A DNA stretch of 64,000 bases, from the NCBI GenBank assembly GCA_009667805.1, contig CM019068.1:1719218-1783217 (forward strand), given 5' to 3'. Positions within the stretch are counted from its first letter, which is position 1. Every line of letters starts with the position of its first letter. The position numbers and the translations under genes are program-made. The stretch is from Leptobrachium leishanense (lineage: Eukaryota > Chordata > Amphibia > Anura > Megophryidae). Of the stretch, positions 31,012-42,129 are shown piece after piece. A model generated the notes under the pieces. The model was not told the DNA's origin and did no database searches. It saw nothing but the letters and a program-made list of their open reading frames with translations.

Positions 31012-31748
31012 GTAGAACAGGTATTTCAGAGGCTGAGAGAACTCACAGAAGGGAAAGGGGGCTCTGTTTTTACTGTGCCGGGGCAGGGCATTTTCGTCTT
31101 CAATGTCCTCAAAGACCCAGGGGTGGCAGGGGTGACACTGGCAAGCCGGGCCAGAGAACACCTACTAGCCAGGTAATCGGTTCGCTCTATGCCTCCTTTG
31201 TTGATAACGAAAAAAAAAAAACCCGGATTCTGGTGCCCATCTCCTTAACCTGGGAGGGGGTGCACCTCGAGACTGAGGCGTTCCTAGACTCTGGAGCCTC
31301 AGGTAACTTTATGGATAGAGTGTTTGCCTCCAAGAACCTCATGCCTCTAGTTCTCAAAGAAAGACCTCTAATGGTGGAGGCCATAGACGGGAAACCCTTG
31401 TCATGTCCCCATATCACCCACGACACTATAGAGGTATGCATGAAAACAGGAGTGTTGCACCGGGAAACCATACGATTCCAGATTATTGACTCTCCCTCAT
31501 GCCCCGTCGTCCTAGGGTTTCCATGGTTGACTGAGCATAACCCGGTGATTGATTGGGCCCAGAGAGACATAAGATGTTGGGGTCCCAGTTGCCAGTTGAA
31601 ATGCATGGGCAGGGTCACTGTTATTGGTAGCCTTAATATCGCCACAGCACCTCCTTTATCCACAGTAGTCCCTGACTGTTATCAGGCATTAAAGGAGGTT
31701 TTTTCGAAGGCCAGGACTGAGGTTTTTACCACCACATCGCCCGTATGA
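30993..31748 (+). pseudogene. Sushi zinc knuckle and protease
   Basis: A CCHC knuckle (CFYCAGAGHFRLQC, about 31062-31103) and the aspartic protease motif AFLDSGASGNFMD (about 31282-31320), then 'VVLGFPWLTEHNPVIDW' (about 31509). An A11 run at 31210-31220 is a likely slippage site but the frame here is kept. The frame stops at 31748; the start of RT is in another frame. Confidence 0.87.
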
Positions 31749-33262
31749 CTGTGCCATAGAGTTACTCCCCGGTACTATGCCTCCCAGAGGACATGTATAC
31801 CCCTTGTCGCAAAAGGAGAACGATATTATGGAGGAGTATATAAAGAGAATCTTGAGCGTGGATTCATTAGACGGTCCTCCTCCCCAGCAGGAGCTGGTTT
31901 CTTTTTCGTCTCCAAGAAAGAGGGAGACTTGCGACCATGCATAGATTATAGAGGTTTAAACAGAATAACCATAAGAAATGCATATCCCATACCCCTTATA
32001 ACAGAGTTGTTCGACCGACTGAAAGGGGCCCGTATATACACGAAGCTCGATTTACGCGGGGCCTACAATCTGATAAGGGTGAAAAAGGGGCACGAGTGGA
32101 AGACGGCTTTTAATACGCGTAGCGGGCATTACGAATACCTGGTAATGCCCTTTGGGTTATGTAACGCGCCAGCTGTGTTTCAGGATCTCATAAATGACAC
32201 CCTAAGGGATTTTCTGCAAACATTCGTCATAGTGTATCTCGATGACATTCCTGATATACTCTCCAGATAAGGAGACCCATCACGCCCATGTGCAACAAGT
32301 GTTAAGGAGACTATTGAAGGCCGGCTTATACTGCAAATTAGAAAAGTGCCTATTTGATAGAGAGATGGTGCACTTCCTTGGGTATATCATAACCCCTGAG
32401 GGGTTTCAAATGGATCCTGGTAAATTGTCGGCAATCCTCGACTGGCCCCTACCCCAAGGGCTTAAAGCCATCCAGAGGTTTCTAGGTTTTACCAACTATT
32501 ATCGAAGGTTCATTAAAGACTTTTCGACCTTGGTAGCTCCTCTCACGGCCATGACTAAAAAGGGGTGGGAAATCAGAAGTGGACACCCCAGGCCAGGCAA
32601 GCCTTCGAGGTCCTCAAACAGGCATTCACGACTGCCCCTGTTCTCCGACATCCTGATCCAGCTCTGCCCTTCCAACTCGAGGTTGACGCCTCCGAACTCG
32701 GTCTTGGAGCAGTCTTGTCCCAAAGGCGGGCACCCGATAAACCTTTGCATCCATGCGGCTTCTATTCCCGGAAGTTGTCTCCGGCCGAGAGAAACTATGA
32801 CATCGGTAATAGAGAGTTGTTAGCAGTTATCGCAGCCTTGGCAGAGTGGAGATACTTATTAGAGGGATCTACGGACCCAATCGTTATCATAACTGATCAT
32901 AAGAATCTCACGTACATTGGAGACGCGAAACGATTGAACGCCAGACAAGCGAGATGGTCTTTGTTTCTTTCAAGTTTTAATTTCATCCTCACATATAGAC
33001 CTGGGTCAAGAAACATTAAAGCAGATGCGTTATCTAGACAGTATGAATCCTATGAACATAACGTTCAGGATCAACATCCCATTGTACCTCAGGAGAGGAT
33101 TATAGCCTCTACCACGATTAGTGTCTCATCCCCTCTGATGATCCGATTGCAGACTGTCCAAGATAAGGCTCCGGGGGGGAGACTCCCGCGAAGCTCTTTG
33201 TACCTGAGAAGGAAAGAGAAGAAGTCCTTAAGATTTACCATGACAATAAAACCTCTGGGCAC
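31749..33262 (+). pseudogene. Sushi RT and RNase H
   Basis: RT: '[22 protein letters not shown]' (31929), '[12 protein letters not shown]', '[18 protein letters not shown]' and the catalytic YLDD (32235-32246). A frameshift follows at once near 32250. The thumb runs at 32242-32560 ('FLGYIITPEGFQMDPGKL', 'FLGFTNYYRRFIKDFS'). A frameshift near 32575 leads to RNase H in the 32565 frame ('[17 protein letters not shown]', '[20 protein letters not shown]', 'KADALSRQ'). A last shift near 33170 precedes integrase. Confidence 0.88.
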
Positions 33263-34594
33263 ATGGGGATCACCAAAACAGTGGCTAGCATCCGAAAACT
33301 GCTATGGTGGCCCACGATGCGCCGGGATATTAAAGATTACATAGCCGTGTGCGAGGTATGCACAAGAAATAAGAGTCCTAAGACAGCGCCCATTGGTTTA
33401 CTCCAGCCCCTGCCTATCCCCGAACGACCATGGTCGCAGATAGCCATGGATTTTATAGTAGAGTTACCCGAGTCCAAAGGGAATACTGTTATACTCACGA
33501 TTATAGATCGCTTTTCCAAAATGGGTCACTATGTTCCTCTTCGGAAGCTACCGTCAGCAGCCGAGCTGGTGCCCATTTTCATCGCCAACGTGGTCCGCAT
33601 ACACGGTATCCCTCTTGGGATTGTTTCTGATAGGGGGACCCAGTTTGTCTCCAGATTCTGGAGGGGGTTCTGCAAGAATGTGGGAATAGACCTGTCCTTC
33701 TCCTCGGCCTATCACCCCCAAACGAACGGAGCAGCAGAAAGGGCCAATCAAAATGTTGAGAAGTATCTCAGGTGTTTCATATCTGAACGACAGGATAATT
33801 GGTCAGACCTGCTACCTTGGGCCGAGTATGCCCTAAACAGTGCCGTGAGTGAAGCCAGTGGTCATTCCCCTTTCTTCACGGTTTACGGATTTGATCCTCC
33901 CGTGCTTCCCACTGCATTTCCTGATACCGCAATTCCTGCTCTGGATGAGCACTTGGCGTCATTGACTGAGACCTGGGGGAGGGTTAAACAGGCACTGGAG
34001 AGGAGCAGTATTGTCCAGAAAACGAAGGCCGATAGACGTAGGGGACCAGCACCTGTGTATCAAGTCGGGGACAGGGTTTGGCTTTCGTCGCGAAACATTA
34101 AGCTCTTAGTGCCATCGATGAAACTAGCCCCCAGATACATAGGCCCTTACAAGATACTGCGGCGACTCAACCCGGTCTCCTATGCCTTGGCACTGCCCTC
34201 CCATATCAGGATACACAACGTGTTCCACGTGAGCCTTTTAAAACCGCTTTTGTGTAATCGGTACACCAGGGCCCGTGTCCGCCCTCCTCCGGTCTCTGTG
34301 GAGGGCGAGGAGGAGTTTGAAGTTAAGGCCATTCTGGACGCCAGGGTTTCTAGGGGGGTCCTTCAGTACTTAGTGGACTGGGTGGGCTACGGTCCGGAGG
34401 ACCGCTCTTGGCTTCCGGCTACTGAGGTTCATGCCCCTCGCTTGGTGAAGGCCTTCTATTTGGCTCATCCCTGTGCCCCTGGGGGTCGTCCAGTGGCCGC
34501 CCGTAGAGGGGGGGTTCTGTCACGGTGTCCGCGGCCCCCCCCCCCGGCGCCTGGCAGCGGCTTCCTCGCTGCTCGCTGGCCAGGCGCCGAGTGA
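33263..34594 (+). CDS. Sushi integrase with C-terminal chromodomain
   Basis: An open frame of 443 codons. The Cys pair of the HHCC domain is at residues 30 and 33 (CEVC); the His pair lies upstream in the preceding frame. Core residues are Asp63 (AMDFIVELP), Asp123 (IVSDRGTQF) and Glu159 (NGAAERA), the complete DDE set. The chromodomain spans about 34309-34450 ([31 protein letters not shown]) and targets integration to modified histones in chromoviruses. The frame passes through the polypurine tract and stops at 34594 inside the 3' LTR. The true N-terminus is lost by frameshift, so it is part of a broken polyprotein. Confidence 0.85.
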   Translation: MGITKTVASIRKLLWWPTMRRDIKDYIAVCEVCTRNKSPKTAPIGLLQPLPIPERPWSQIAMDFIVELPESKGNTVILTIIDRFSKMGHYVPLRKLPSAAELVPIFIANVVRIHGIPLGIVSDRGTQFVSRFWRGFCKNVGIDLSFSSAYHPQTNGAAERANQNVEKYLRCFISERQDNWSDLLPWAEYALNSAVSEASGHSPFFTVYGFDPPVLPTAFPDTAIPALDEHLASLTETWGRVKQALERSSIVQKTKADRRRGPAPVYQVGDRVWLSSRNIKLLVPSMKLAPRYIGPYKILRRLNPVSYALALPSHIRIHNVFHVSLLKPLLCNRYTRARVRPPPVSVEGEEEFEVKAILDARVSRGVLQYLVDWVGYGPEDRSWLPATEVHAPRLVKAFYLAHPCAPGGRPVAARRGGVLSRCPRPPPPAPGSGFLAARWPGAE

Positions 34595-35152
34595 TATCGC
34601 GGAACGCTTCCGCACACGTGGGACGCCGGGGGGCGGGGCCAGGCGCATGACGCGGACCCGCCGAGTTTAAAACCCGGCTTCACATTCTCACTGGTGCCCT
34701 GACGTGGTAGTTACTTCCCGCAGAGCTCTTGTATTCTGTTGATAATATTGACCATTCTGTGTACCGACCCCTGGCATTGGCAAACGAACCATTCTGTGTA
34801 CCGACCCCTGGCATTGGCAAACGAACCATTCTGTGTACCGACCCCTGGCATTGGCAAACGAACTATTCTGTGCATAACCCCTGGTATTGGCGTTTACTCT
34901 TCTATCTTGGTATTGAGGTCAGTCTGTGTGGCATCCTAAGCACGCATCAGACTACCTCTTCTATTATTTAGGTCTTGGGAAGAGCCAACCATTCTAAGGT
35001 CTTGTGTACCCTCCTAGTATCGTTCTTTGTGTATACCTATCTTGACGTATACTGTATCTGTCTAGACGTGCCGACCACTCTAAGGATCGGAAGGGTAGTG
35101 AGCGGTCTGCGTAAAGGGACCACCATCTTGGTAACCAGAGGGATCCGTGACA
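34518..35152 (+). repeat. Sushi element 3' LTR
   Basis: 635 bp, near-identical to 29543-30176. The differences seen are the length of the C-run, 'aattattg' against 'aatattg', and one G in 'ggaagg(g)tag'. It is followed by the TCGGC duplication. Confidence 0.92.
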
Positions 35153-35157
35153 TCGGC

Positions 35158-36171
35158 GCAGCAAGACCCAGGACTCAAACCCAAGACATTTTTAAAAAGG
35201 ACCTGTTTTCCTTTGAACGTTTGCAGTGTGCGTTTCAATGTATGAACAGTTTATTTTCCTTGCTAGATGGGTTTTACTTGATGTGCTGTATTAAGATGTA
35301 CCCTGTGTGATTTTAAATATACTTTACATCGTTTGGTTTTGTTTAATTTAGTTAGTGAATGACATAGCTTTGGTTAAAACATACTTATATTCTTGTAGGT
35401 AAATGTGTTTTCTGTAGCAGTAAACAAGTTTTGCTGCTGTGTAATTTATGCGTCAGGGAGTTTTCCCATTATCTAGCTACATGTTTAATTTAAGGGATCT
35501 CTGATAGTGTGTGTTTAATCTGATGTGCTGGAACAATGGATGTACAAATGTTGTGTGCGCTGAAGGCTAAGAGAATGTGAAGAATGTTGATTGTAAATAA
35601 CTGACATAACTAATTAGTATGGGTATGCAAATTGTGACTGCTGTACTTCAGCATAAATAGTGGCGTGTGATTAAAAGAGTTCAGTTCATCTGAGTGTTTG
35701 AAACATACAGCTCTGCCTGGTGTTGTCATTTCACGTCGGCTACATATCACCACCACCCAGGAACGGGTCACTCTAACTCCGCAGCAGAACATCGATTCGC
35801 CGCGCCGTTGCGCCACCTTGAATCGGTATCTTGGGATACCGCAACCACCCCGAATCGGGTCCTCGGCTGAGCGCCGTGCCTGCATCTGCAAGGAGACTCT
35901 ACCGAACCGCGGTTCGCCACGCAGACCGTCTCCAGCCCTTCAATGGTCAGTAGATCCGCTGCTCGAGACGCCGAGTGCCGTGCCACTCGGTAGTCGGGCG
36001 GATTTCCACCGTGGGTGCCCCATCTACTCTACAGATCTCCACCGCCACGTAGTCCTCTACCCAAGCCGCTCGAGACGCCGGGTGCCGTGCCACTCGGTAG
36101 TCGGGCTTGGCAACACCAACGAGGGGGTCAGATAGAGCAGGACCGCAGGTGGATACGCCCATTCCGTCATA
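35158..36171 (+). repeat. L7 5' LTR, right part
   Basis: It continues the LTR begun at 29515-29542. The octamer ATGCAAAT is near 35625, ATAAATAG near 35653, and both leader hairpins at about 35967-36000 and 36078-36100. It ends CATTCCGTCATA. Confidence 0.9.
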
Positions 36172-36172
36172 C

Positions 36173-36190
36173 TGGTGGCAGCGGTGGGAT
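36173..36190 (+). promoter_or_regulatory. L7 primer binding site, tRNA-Leu
   Basis: TGGTGGCAGCGGTGGGAT, one base after the LTR: an 18-base complement of the tRNA-Leu(AAG/UAG) 3' end including CCA. The L9 and L2 sites are identical. Confidence 0.87.
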
Positions 36191-36226
36191 CGCTCTCTGC
36201 AACCCCCCAGCAAGGAGACCTACACC

Positions 36227-37468
36227 ATGGCGGTGTACAGCCATTACAACAGGGACACCCTGCGGGGCATGCTGGAGAATCGGGGAGGTACCCCAGGCTC
36301 TAAACGCAAGAAGACCTTGATTAAGGAGCTGCAGGTCCTAGACCGGGTGGGCGCGGCGACGGTGAAGCCACCCGCCCCCACCCCTGTCCTCGCAGAGGAA
36401 ACGGAAGATGCCTTCGTCAGAAAGGCGCGGCAACGGATCGCCCTACTCGGAGCTGCCCCATCGGAGGCTGACATAAGCAAGATGATCCAGGAGGTCCGGC
36501 AGGAAGAGGAGCGGGACAAGGAGCGTGAGGAGCAAGAGAAGGAGCGTGAGGAGTGGGACAAGGACCGCGAGGAGCAAGAGAAGGACCATCAGCACGAGTT
36601 GCGGATGGCGGCGCTCAGTGCAAGAATGAGTGAACTTTCTAACCCCGTCCCCAAACCCGTAGGACCCTGGGTCGAGGTTTACAGCTCGACTGGAGCTTCA
36701 CCCCGGGAACCTACCCCCCCCAGCGATACCCCTTTCGGGACATACAGCTCGCCTGGAGCCTGTATGGGGAAAATCGCACATCCCAGCGACCCTTGGGTGG
36801 AGGCTTACAGCTCGCCTGGAGCTGCATCCGAGGACGCCACACCCCCCAGCGAGTGGCAGTGCCACTGTTTCAGCACCCTCGAGGGCAGAATTCCCGAGAA
36901 GGCTGCAGCAGGGCCTGATCCGGTACCATGGGTCCACAGTGGAGCCCACCGGGTACGAGTGGCGAGACGAGATCCGCCAGGAACTTTGGTACGAGGCCCT
37001 GTACCATGAGAGGGACTACCATGACGTCTATGTTCCCTCCGACGCTGTCATCCACCAGGTGCAGTATGACGCTCGAGCAGCGTTCCTGCACGATCGGGCC
37101 CCGGAGGAGTGGGAGGCAGAGCTCCAGTACCTGGTGCAGCAGGAGATTGCACTGGATGCCGCGTACCGTTCGCTCCGGTGGCTAGCTGGCCCCCTGATAC
37201 CCTGCACCATTGACGGCGCCTCCACCGCAGGGCCCCACTATGGTGGCACGGGGCTGCTTTACGAGAGCATGGCCACAGACCCTGGGTTCGGAGAAGAGAC
37301 AGAAGAGCGGTCGGAGGAGATACTGGAGCGACGGGAACAGGAGCTCCCGTACGACAGCAGGGACTCGGAGTTCGAGGAACTGGAGTTCCTAGCAGAGCGA
37401 GAGTGGGAGCTCGAGAAGGCCTACAGGAGATTGTTGGACAGCGTTCTGCAGTCGGGTCTGAGTCCCAT
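36227..37468 (+). pseudogene. L7 protein, N-terminal half
   Basis: ATG at 36227 (MAVYSHYNRDTLRGML). A SAP-like motif (residues 8-38) is followed by a Pro-rich linker and a strongly charged helix, about 40 residues of Glu/Lys/Arg/Asp (36490-36600, predicted coiled coil). Three YSS-PGA repeats follow (36670-36840). About 8 bases are missing near 36880 relative to L9, shifting the frame. Coding continues from 36939 with the 'WRDEIRQELWYEALYHERDYHD' region, 'EEWEAELQYLVQQEIALDAAYR' and the acidic 'EELEFLAEREWELEKAYRRLL'. It is cut by L8 at 37469. Confidence 0.75.
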
Positions 37469-38481
37469 TGTGACGGAATGGAGTATCCGCCTGCGGTCCT
37501 GCTCTATCTGACCCCCTCTTTGGTGTTGCCAAGCCCGACTACCGAGTGGCACGGCACCCGGCGTCTCGAGCGGCTTGGGTAGAAGACCACGTGGCGGTGG
37601 CGATCTGGAGAGTAGATGGGGCACCCATGGTGGAAATCCGCCCGACTACCGAGTGGCACGGCACTCGGCGTCTCGGGCAGCGGATCTACTGACCATTGAA
37701 AGGCTGGAGACGGTCTGCGTGGCGAACCGCGGTTCGGTAGAGTCTCCTTGAAGATGCAGGCACGGCGCTGCGTCGAGGTCCCGATTCTGGGTGGTTGCGG
37801 TATCCCGAGGTACCAATTCAAGGTGGCGCAACGGCGCGGCGAATCGAGGTTCTGCTGCGGAGTTAAAATGACCCGTTCCTGGGTAGTGGGGAGATATAGC
37901 CGACGTGAAATGACAACACCAGGCAGAGCTGTATGTTTCAAACACTCAGATGATCTGAATCCTTTAATGAACAACGCCACTATTTATGCTCCAGTACAAC
38001 AGTCATAATTTGCATACCCATACTAATTAGGAGCCTATCCATACAATGAGGTATGGCAGTTATTTACAATCAACATTCTTCACATTCTCTTAGCCTTCAG
38101 TCCACATAACATTTGTACATCTATTGTTCCAGCACATCAGATTAAACACACACTCTATCAGAGATCCCTTAAATTAAACATGTACTTAGATAATGGGGAA
38201 AATCCCTGACGCATAATTTACACAACAGCAAAGCTTGTTTACTGTTTTATACAAAGACACATTTACCTACAGGAATATAGTATTTTAAAACCAAAGCTAT
38301 GTCATTTTTCACTAAACTAAATTAAACTAAAACCAAACGATGTAAAACATATTTAAAACCACACAATATAAATGAACATAAGGTCTTCCCCAAAGCAACG
38401 GTCTATGTCTTTTGGGGTTTTCGCCATGGAAATAAAAGTCTTGGGGTTTGACGTGGGGAGCGCTGCGTCAGTTCCATGACA
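37469..38481 (-). mobile_element. L8: solo LTR of the L family inside L7
   Basis: A 1013-bp minus-strand LTR, most similar to L3 LTRs, with ends (plus strand) TGTGACGG...CCATGACA. It is flanked by CCCAT (37464-37468, 38482-38486). The uninterrupted site can be read in L9 at 43224-43245, which confirms both boundaries. Confidence 0.93.
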
Positions 38482-39924
38482 CCCATGTACTGGGACGGGT
38501 CGGCGGAAGGAACCGACAGTCCACAGGACTTGGAAGTATGGGAGGCCGAGATGCTCCCATGGGTCCCCGTTGGGGCCCCAGCAGAAGAAGCTACCCCCTT
38601 CAACCCGCAGGAAGACACGGTGTCCGTGCCCGCGGGCCCAGCGGAAGAGCTGGCAACGGGGCAGAGCGCCACTGGCCTCTGCCCACCCTCAGCAGCAGAG
38701 AAAGTTATTCCCCACCCAGCCGAAGAGCTGGGCACAGGGCAGAGCGCCGCTGGCCTCTGCCCACTGCCCACAGTCTGCCAGGAGGAGCAGACAGATGGTT
38801 CCCCCGGGCTGGGTTGTTCGCAGCCATTGACCGCCCTGGGGATGGAAGAAGCCACCCTCCCGCAAGGAGACCCCCACCCAGCCGAAGAGCTGGCCACGGG
38901 GCAGAGTGCCGCTGGCCTCTGCCCACCTTTTCCCAGCTGCCCCGAGGAGCAGAAAGGGGATAACCCCGCGCTGCCGATCTCGCAGCCGTTTACCCCATCC
39001 AACCCCCTGGACTTTGTTCCGGTAACCACCTCCCCAGCAGAAGAGCTGGCAACGGGGCAGAGTGCATCTGGCCTCTGTCCACCCTCCGTCGTCTGCCCTG
39101 AGGAGGAAGCGAGTTTACCCGAGCTGCTTGTCTCACAGCCGTTGACCCCACCTGACACCCGGGATGTCATTTCTGCGCCCACTTCCCCAGCAGAAGAGCT
39201 GGCAACGGGGCAGAGTGCCGCTGGCCTCTGCCCACTCTCCGTCGTCTGCCCTGAGGAACAGCAGAATTTACCCGAGCTGCTTAGCCCGCAGCCGTTGACC
39301 CCATCTGACCCCCTGGACGTTGTTCCTGTGCCCACTCCCCCAGCAGAAGAGCTGGCAACGGGAGAGAGGGCCGCTGGCCTCTGCCCATCCGCCACCATCT
39401 GCCCCGAGGAGCAGAAGGGGGGTACCCTCGGGCTACTTATCCCGCAGCCACGGACCCCACCGCAGCTGGAGGACGCCATTCTCCTGCCCGGGGACCCTTT
39501 CTCGGCCTTGAACCACCCAGCCAACGCGCTGGCAATGGGGCAGAGCCTGGTCCCCCTCTGCCCATCTCCACAACCCTTTGGCCCGGAGGCCCCATGCAGC
39601 CACGGTTTTCCCCAACGGCTGACCAGGACACTCGGGGCGCATGCACTTGGCACCCGTTTTTCCCGGGTGCACGGTACCACTGGAGACGGCACAGGTGGTA
39701 CCTCTCCCCAACCACGGGACACTTATTCCGGAGGGGGTACCCCAAAGGACTTACAACCTGCCAGGCACGGCCGCGAGCACCACTGGAGAAGCCTGGCGGC
39801 TCGCCTCTTGCCCACGGACTATGGGCCGCAGAGACTGCACCGACTCCCCCTATACGACCCGTGTGGGTCCAACCGGGCTCGTCGGACTTTGGAAAGGGGG
39901 AGGAGTGTCACGGAAAGGACATAG
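38482..39924 (+). CDS. L7 protein, C-terminal half with repeat array
   Basis: An open frame of about 480 codons from the L8 junction to a stop at 39924, 19 bp inside the 3' LTR. It starts 'PMYWDGSAEGTDSPQDLEVWEAEMLPWVPVG', then six PAEELATGQSAAGLCP units (38638-39516), a degenerate unit (PANALAMGQS) and a basic C-terminus (LARLLPTDYGP-like). No stop or frameshift is present in this half. It is separated from its N-terminus by L8, so it is a fragment of a broken gene. Confidence 0.72.
   Translation, partial: PMYWDGSAEGTDSPQDLEVWEAEMLPWVPVGAPAEEATPFNPQEDTVSVPAGPAEELATGQSATGLCPPSAAEKVIPHPAEELGTGQSAAGLCPLPTVCQEEQTDGSPGLGCSQPLTALGMEEATLPQGDPHPAEELATGQSAAGLCPPFPSCPEEQKGDNPALPISQPFTPSNPLDFVPVTTSPAEELATGQSASGLCPPSVVCPEEEASLPELLVSQPLTPPDTRDVISAPTSPAEELATGQSAAGLCPLSVVCPEEQQNLPELLSPQPLTPSDPLDVVPVPTPPAEELATGERAAGLCPSATICPEEQKGGTLGLLIPQPRTPPQLEDAILLPGDPFSALNHPANALAMGQSLVPLCPSPQPFGPEAPCSHGFPQRLTRTLGAHALGTRFSRVHGTTGDGTGGTSPQPRDTYSGGGTPKDLQPARHGREHHWRSLAARLLPTDYGPQRLHRLPLYDPCGSNRARRTLERGRSVTERT
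38638..39516 (+). repeat. L7 repeat array (six units)
   Basis: Unit lengths are 26, 54, 52, 51, 51 and about 58 codons. Unit 1 is a short form that jumps from GLCPPS to AAEKVIPH. Unit 2 is the QEEQTDGSPGLG type also found in L2 and L9. The two Cys per unit are mostly kept. Confidence 0.88.
39889..39905 (+). promoter_or_regulatory. L7 polypurine tract
   Basis: 'ttggaaagggggaggag' directly precedes TGTCACGG at 39906. The same tract, inverted, adjoins the L9 3' LTR at 42123-42139. Confidence 0.88.
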
Positions 39925-40949
39925 GGGCTCGGCGCAGCGAGACCCAGGACTCAAACCCAAGACATTTTTAAAAGGACCTTGTTTTCCTTTGAATGTTTGC
40001 AGTGTGCGTTTCAATGTATGAACAGTTTATTTTCCTTGCTAGATGTGGTTTTACTTGATGTGCTGTATTAAGATGTACCCTGTGTGATTTTAAATATACT
40101 TTACATCGTTTGGTTTTAGTTTAATTTAGTTTAGTGAAATGACATAGCTTTGGTTAAAACATACTTATATTCCTGTAGGTAAATGTGTTTTTCTGTAGCC
40201 AGTAAACAAGTTTTGCTGCTGTGTAATTTATGCGTCAGGGAGTTTCCCCATTATCTAGCTACATGTTTAATTTAAGGGATCTCTGATAGTGTGTGTTTAA
40301 TCTGATGTGCTGGAACAATGGATGTACAAATGTTGTGTGCGCTGAAGGCTAAGAGAATGTGAAGAATGTTTGTTGTAAATACCTGACCTAACTCATTAGT
40401 ATGGGTATGCAAATTGTGACTGCTGTACTTCAGCATAAATAGTGGCGTGTGATTAAAAGAGTTCAGTTCATCTGAGTGTTTGAAACATACAGCTCTGCCT
40501 GGTGTTTTCATTTCACGTCGGCTACATATCACCACCACCCAGGAACGGGTCACTCTAACTCCGCAGCAGAACATCGATTCGCCGCGCCGTTGCGCCACCT
40601 TGAATCGGTATCTTGGGATACCGCAACCACCCCGAATCGGGTCCTCGGCTGAGCGCCGTGCCTGCATCTGCAAGGAGACTCTACCGAACCGCGGTTCGCC
40701 ACGCAGACCGTCTCCAGCCCTTCAATGGTCAGTAGATCCGCTGCTCGAGACGCCGAGTGCCGTGCCACTCGGTAGTCGGGCGGATTTCCACCGTGGGTGC
40801 CCCATCTACTCTACGGATCTCCACCGCCACGTAGTCCTCTACCCAAGCCGCTCGAGACGCCGGGTGCCGTGCCACTCGGTAGTCGGGCTTGGCAACACCA
40901 ACGAGGGGGTCAGAGCAGGACCGCAGGGGTATACGCCCATTCCGTCATA
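39906..40949 (+). repeat. L7 3' LTR
   Basis: 1044 bp, with octamer ATGCAAAT (40407-40414), ATAAATAG (40435-40442) and ATTAAA (about 40452). The paired hairpins lie at about 40756-40776 and 40860-40885. It ends CCGTCATA. Confidence 0.92.
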
Positions 40950-40954
40950 CTCTT

Positions 40955-41060
40955 ATTCTGCTTCGGAGGTAAATGGAGAAGACGCGCCACTGCTTTACGC
41001 GGTGTGATTTAGTTATAGGGTTTATGTCAGACACAACCAGTTTGTTTTTATTTAGTTTAC
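40955..41060. other. Short unassigned DNA
   Basis: It lies between the L7 target duplication and minisatellite B. Nothing is recognised. Confidence 0.5.
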
Positions 41061-41243
41061 AATTGTAGAAGCGCTATAAACACAAACCCTGGAGATACTG
41101 TAACTAGGTATAAGAGCTATAACACAAACCCTGGAGATACTGTCACTAGGTATGATCACTATAACACAAACCCTGGAGATACTGTCAATGGGTATGGACG
41201 CTATAAAACAAACCCTGGAGATACGGTCACTGGGTATGGACAC
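41061..41243. repeat. Minisatellite B, left part
   Basis: About four units of 41-43 bp ('gctataacacaaaccctgga' then 'gatactgtcactgggtatgg'). The array is interrupted by L9 at GACAC (41239-41243). Confidence 0.93.
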
Positions 41244-42122
41244 TATGACGGAATGGGCGTATCCGCCTGCGGTCCTGCTCTATCTGACCCCCTCTTTGGT
41301 GTTGCCAAGCCCGACTACCGAGTGGCACGGCACCCGGCGTCTCGAGCGGCTTGGGTAGAAGACCACGTGGCGGTGGAGATCTGGAGAGTAGATGGGGCAC
41401 CCACGGTGGAAATCCGCCCGACTACCGAGTGGCACGGCACTCGGCGTCTCGAGCAGCGGATCTACTGACCATTGAAGGGCTGGAGACGGTCTGCGTGGCG
41501 AATCGAGGTTCGGTAGAGTCTCCTTGCAGATGCAGGCACGGCGCTCAGCCGAGGTCCCGATTCGGGGTGGTTGTGGTATCCCAAGATACCGATTCAAGGT
41601 GGCGCAACGGCGCGGCGAATCGATGTTCTGCTGCGGAGTTAGAGTGACCCGTTCCTGGGTGGTGGTGATATGTAGCCGACGTGAAATGACAACACCAGGC
41701 AGAGCTGTATGTTTCAAACACTCAGATGAACACACACTATCAGAGATCCCTTAAATTAAACATGTACCTAGATAATGGGGAAAATCCCTGACGCATAAAT
41801 TACACAGCAGCAAAACTTGTTTACTAGCTACAGAAAAACACATTTACCTACAGGAATATAAGCATGTTTTAAAACCAAAGCTATGTCATTTCACTAAACT
41901 AAATTAAACTAAAACCAAACGATGTAAAGTATATTTAAAATCACACAGGGTACATCTTAATACAGCACATCAAGAAAAACCACATCTAGCAAGGAAAATA
42001 AACTGTTCATACATTGAAACGCACACTACAAACGTTCAAAGGAAAACAAGGTCCTTTTAAAAATGTCTTGGGTTTGAGTCCTGGGTCTTGCTGCGCCGAG
42101 CCCCTATGTCCCTTCCGTGACA
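41244..42122 (-). repeat. L9 3' LTR
   Basis: Near 41730 'ctcagatga' joins directly to 'acacactatcagagatcc', skipping the promoter region present in L2/L7 LTRs. The 5' LTR has the same junction near 44955. Confidence 0.9.
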
Positions 42123-42129
42123 CTCCTCC

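Larger units (their letters stand above)
29543..35152 (+). mobile_element. Chromoviral Ty3/gypsy element of Tf1/sushi type
   Basis: A 5610-bp element flanked by TCGGC (29538-29542, 35153-35157), inserted 28 bp into the L7 5' LTR. It has LTRs of 634 and 635 bp, a self-priming-type primer site (30179-30188), Gag, zinc knuckle, protease, RT, RNase H, integrase and chromodomain, then a polypurine tract (34506-34517). The LTRs differ at only a few bases, yet the coding region has several frameshifts. It therefore either decayed quickly or was copied from an already damaged RNA. Confidence 0.93.
29515..40949 (+). mobile_element. L7: full-length L-family LTR element carrying two nested insertions
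   Basis: Flanked by CTCTT (29510-29514, 40950-40954). The 5' LTR is 29515-29542 plus 35158-36171, split by a sushi element. The primer site is 36173-36190, coding is 36227 to 39924 and split by solo LTR L8 (37469-38481), the polypurine tract is 39889-39905 and the 3' LTR is 39906-40949. Without the insertions it is about 4.8 kb. LTR ends are TGTCACGG...CCGTCATA. The two LTRs are nearly identical. No pol genes belong to L7. Confidence 0.92.

Noticed and set aside
38403..39722. 439-codon minus-strand frame opposite L7
   Set aside because: It is the antisense reading of the PAEEL array ('ALCPVASSSAG' repeats) and runs on into L8; no start signal or domain.
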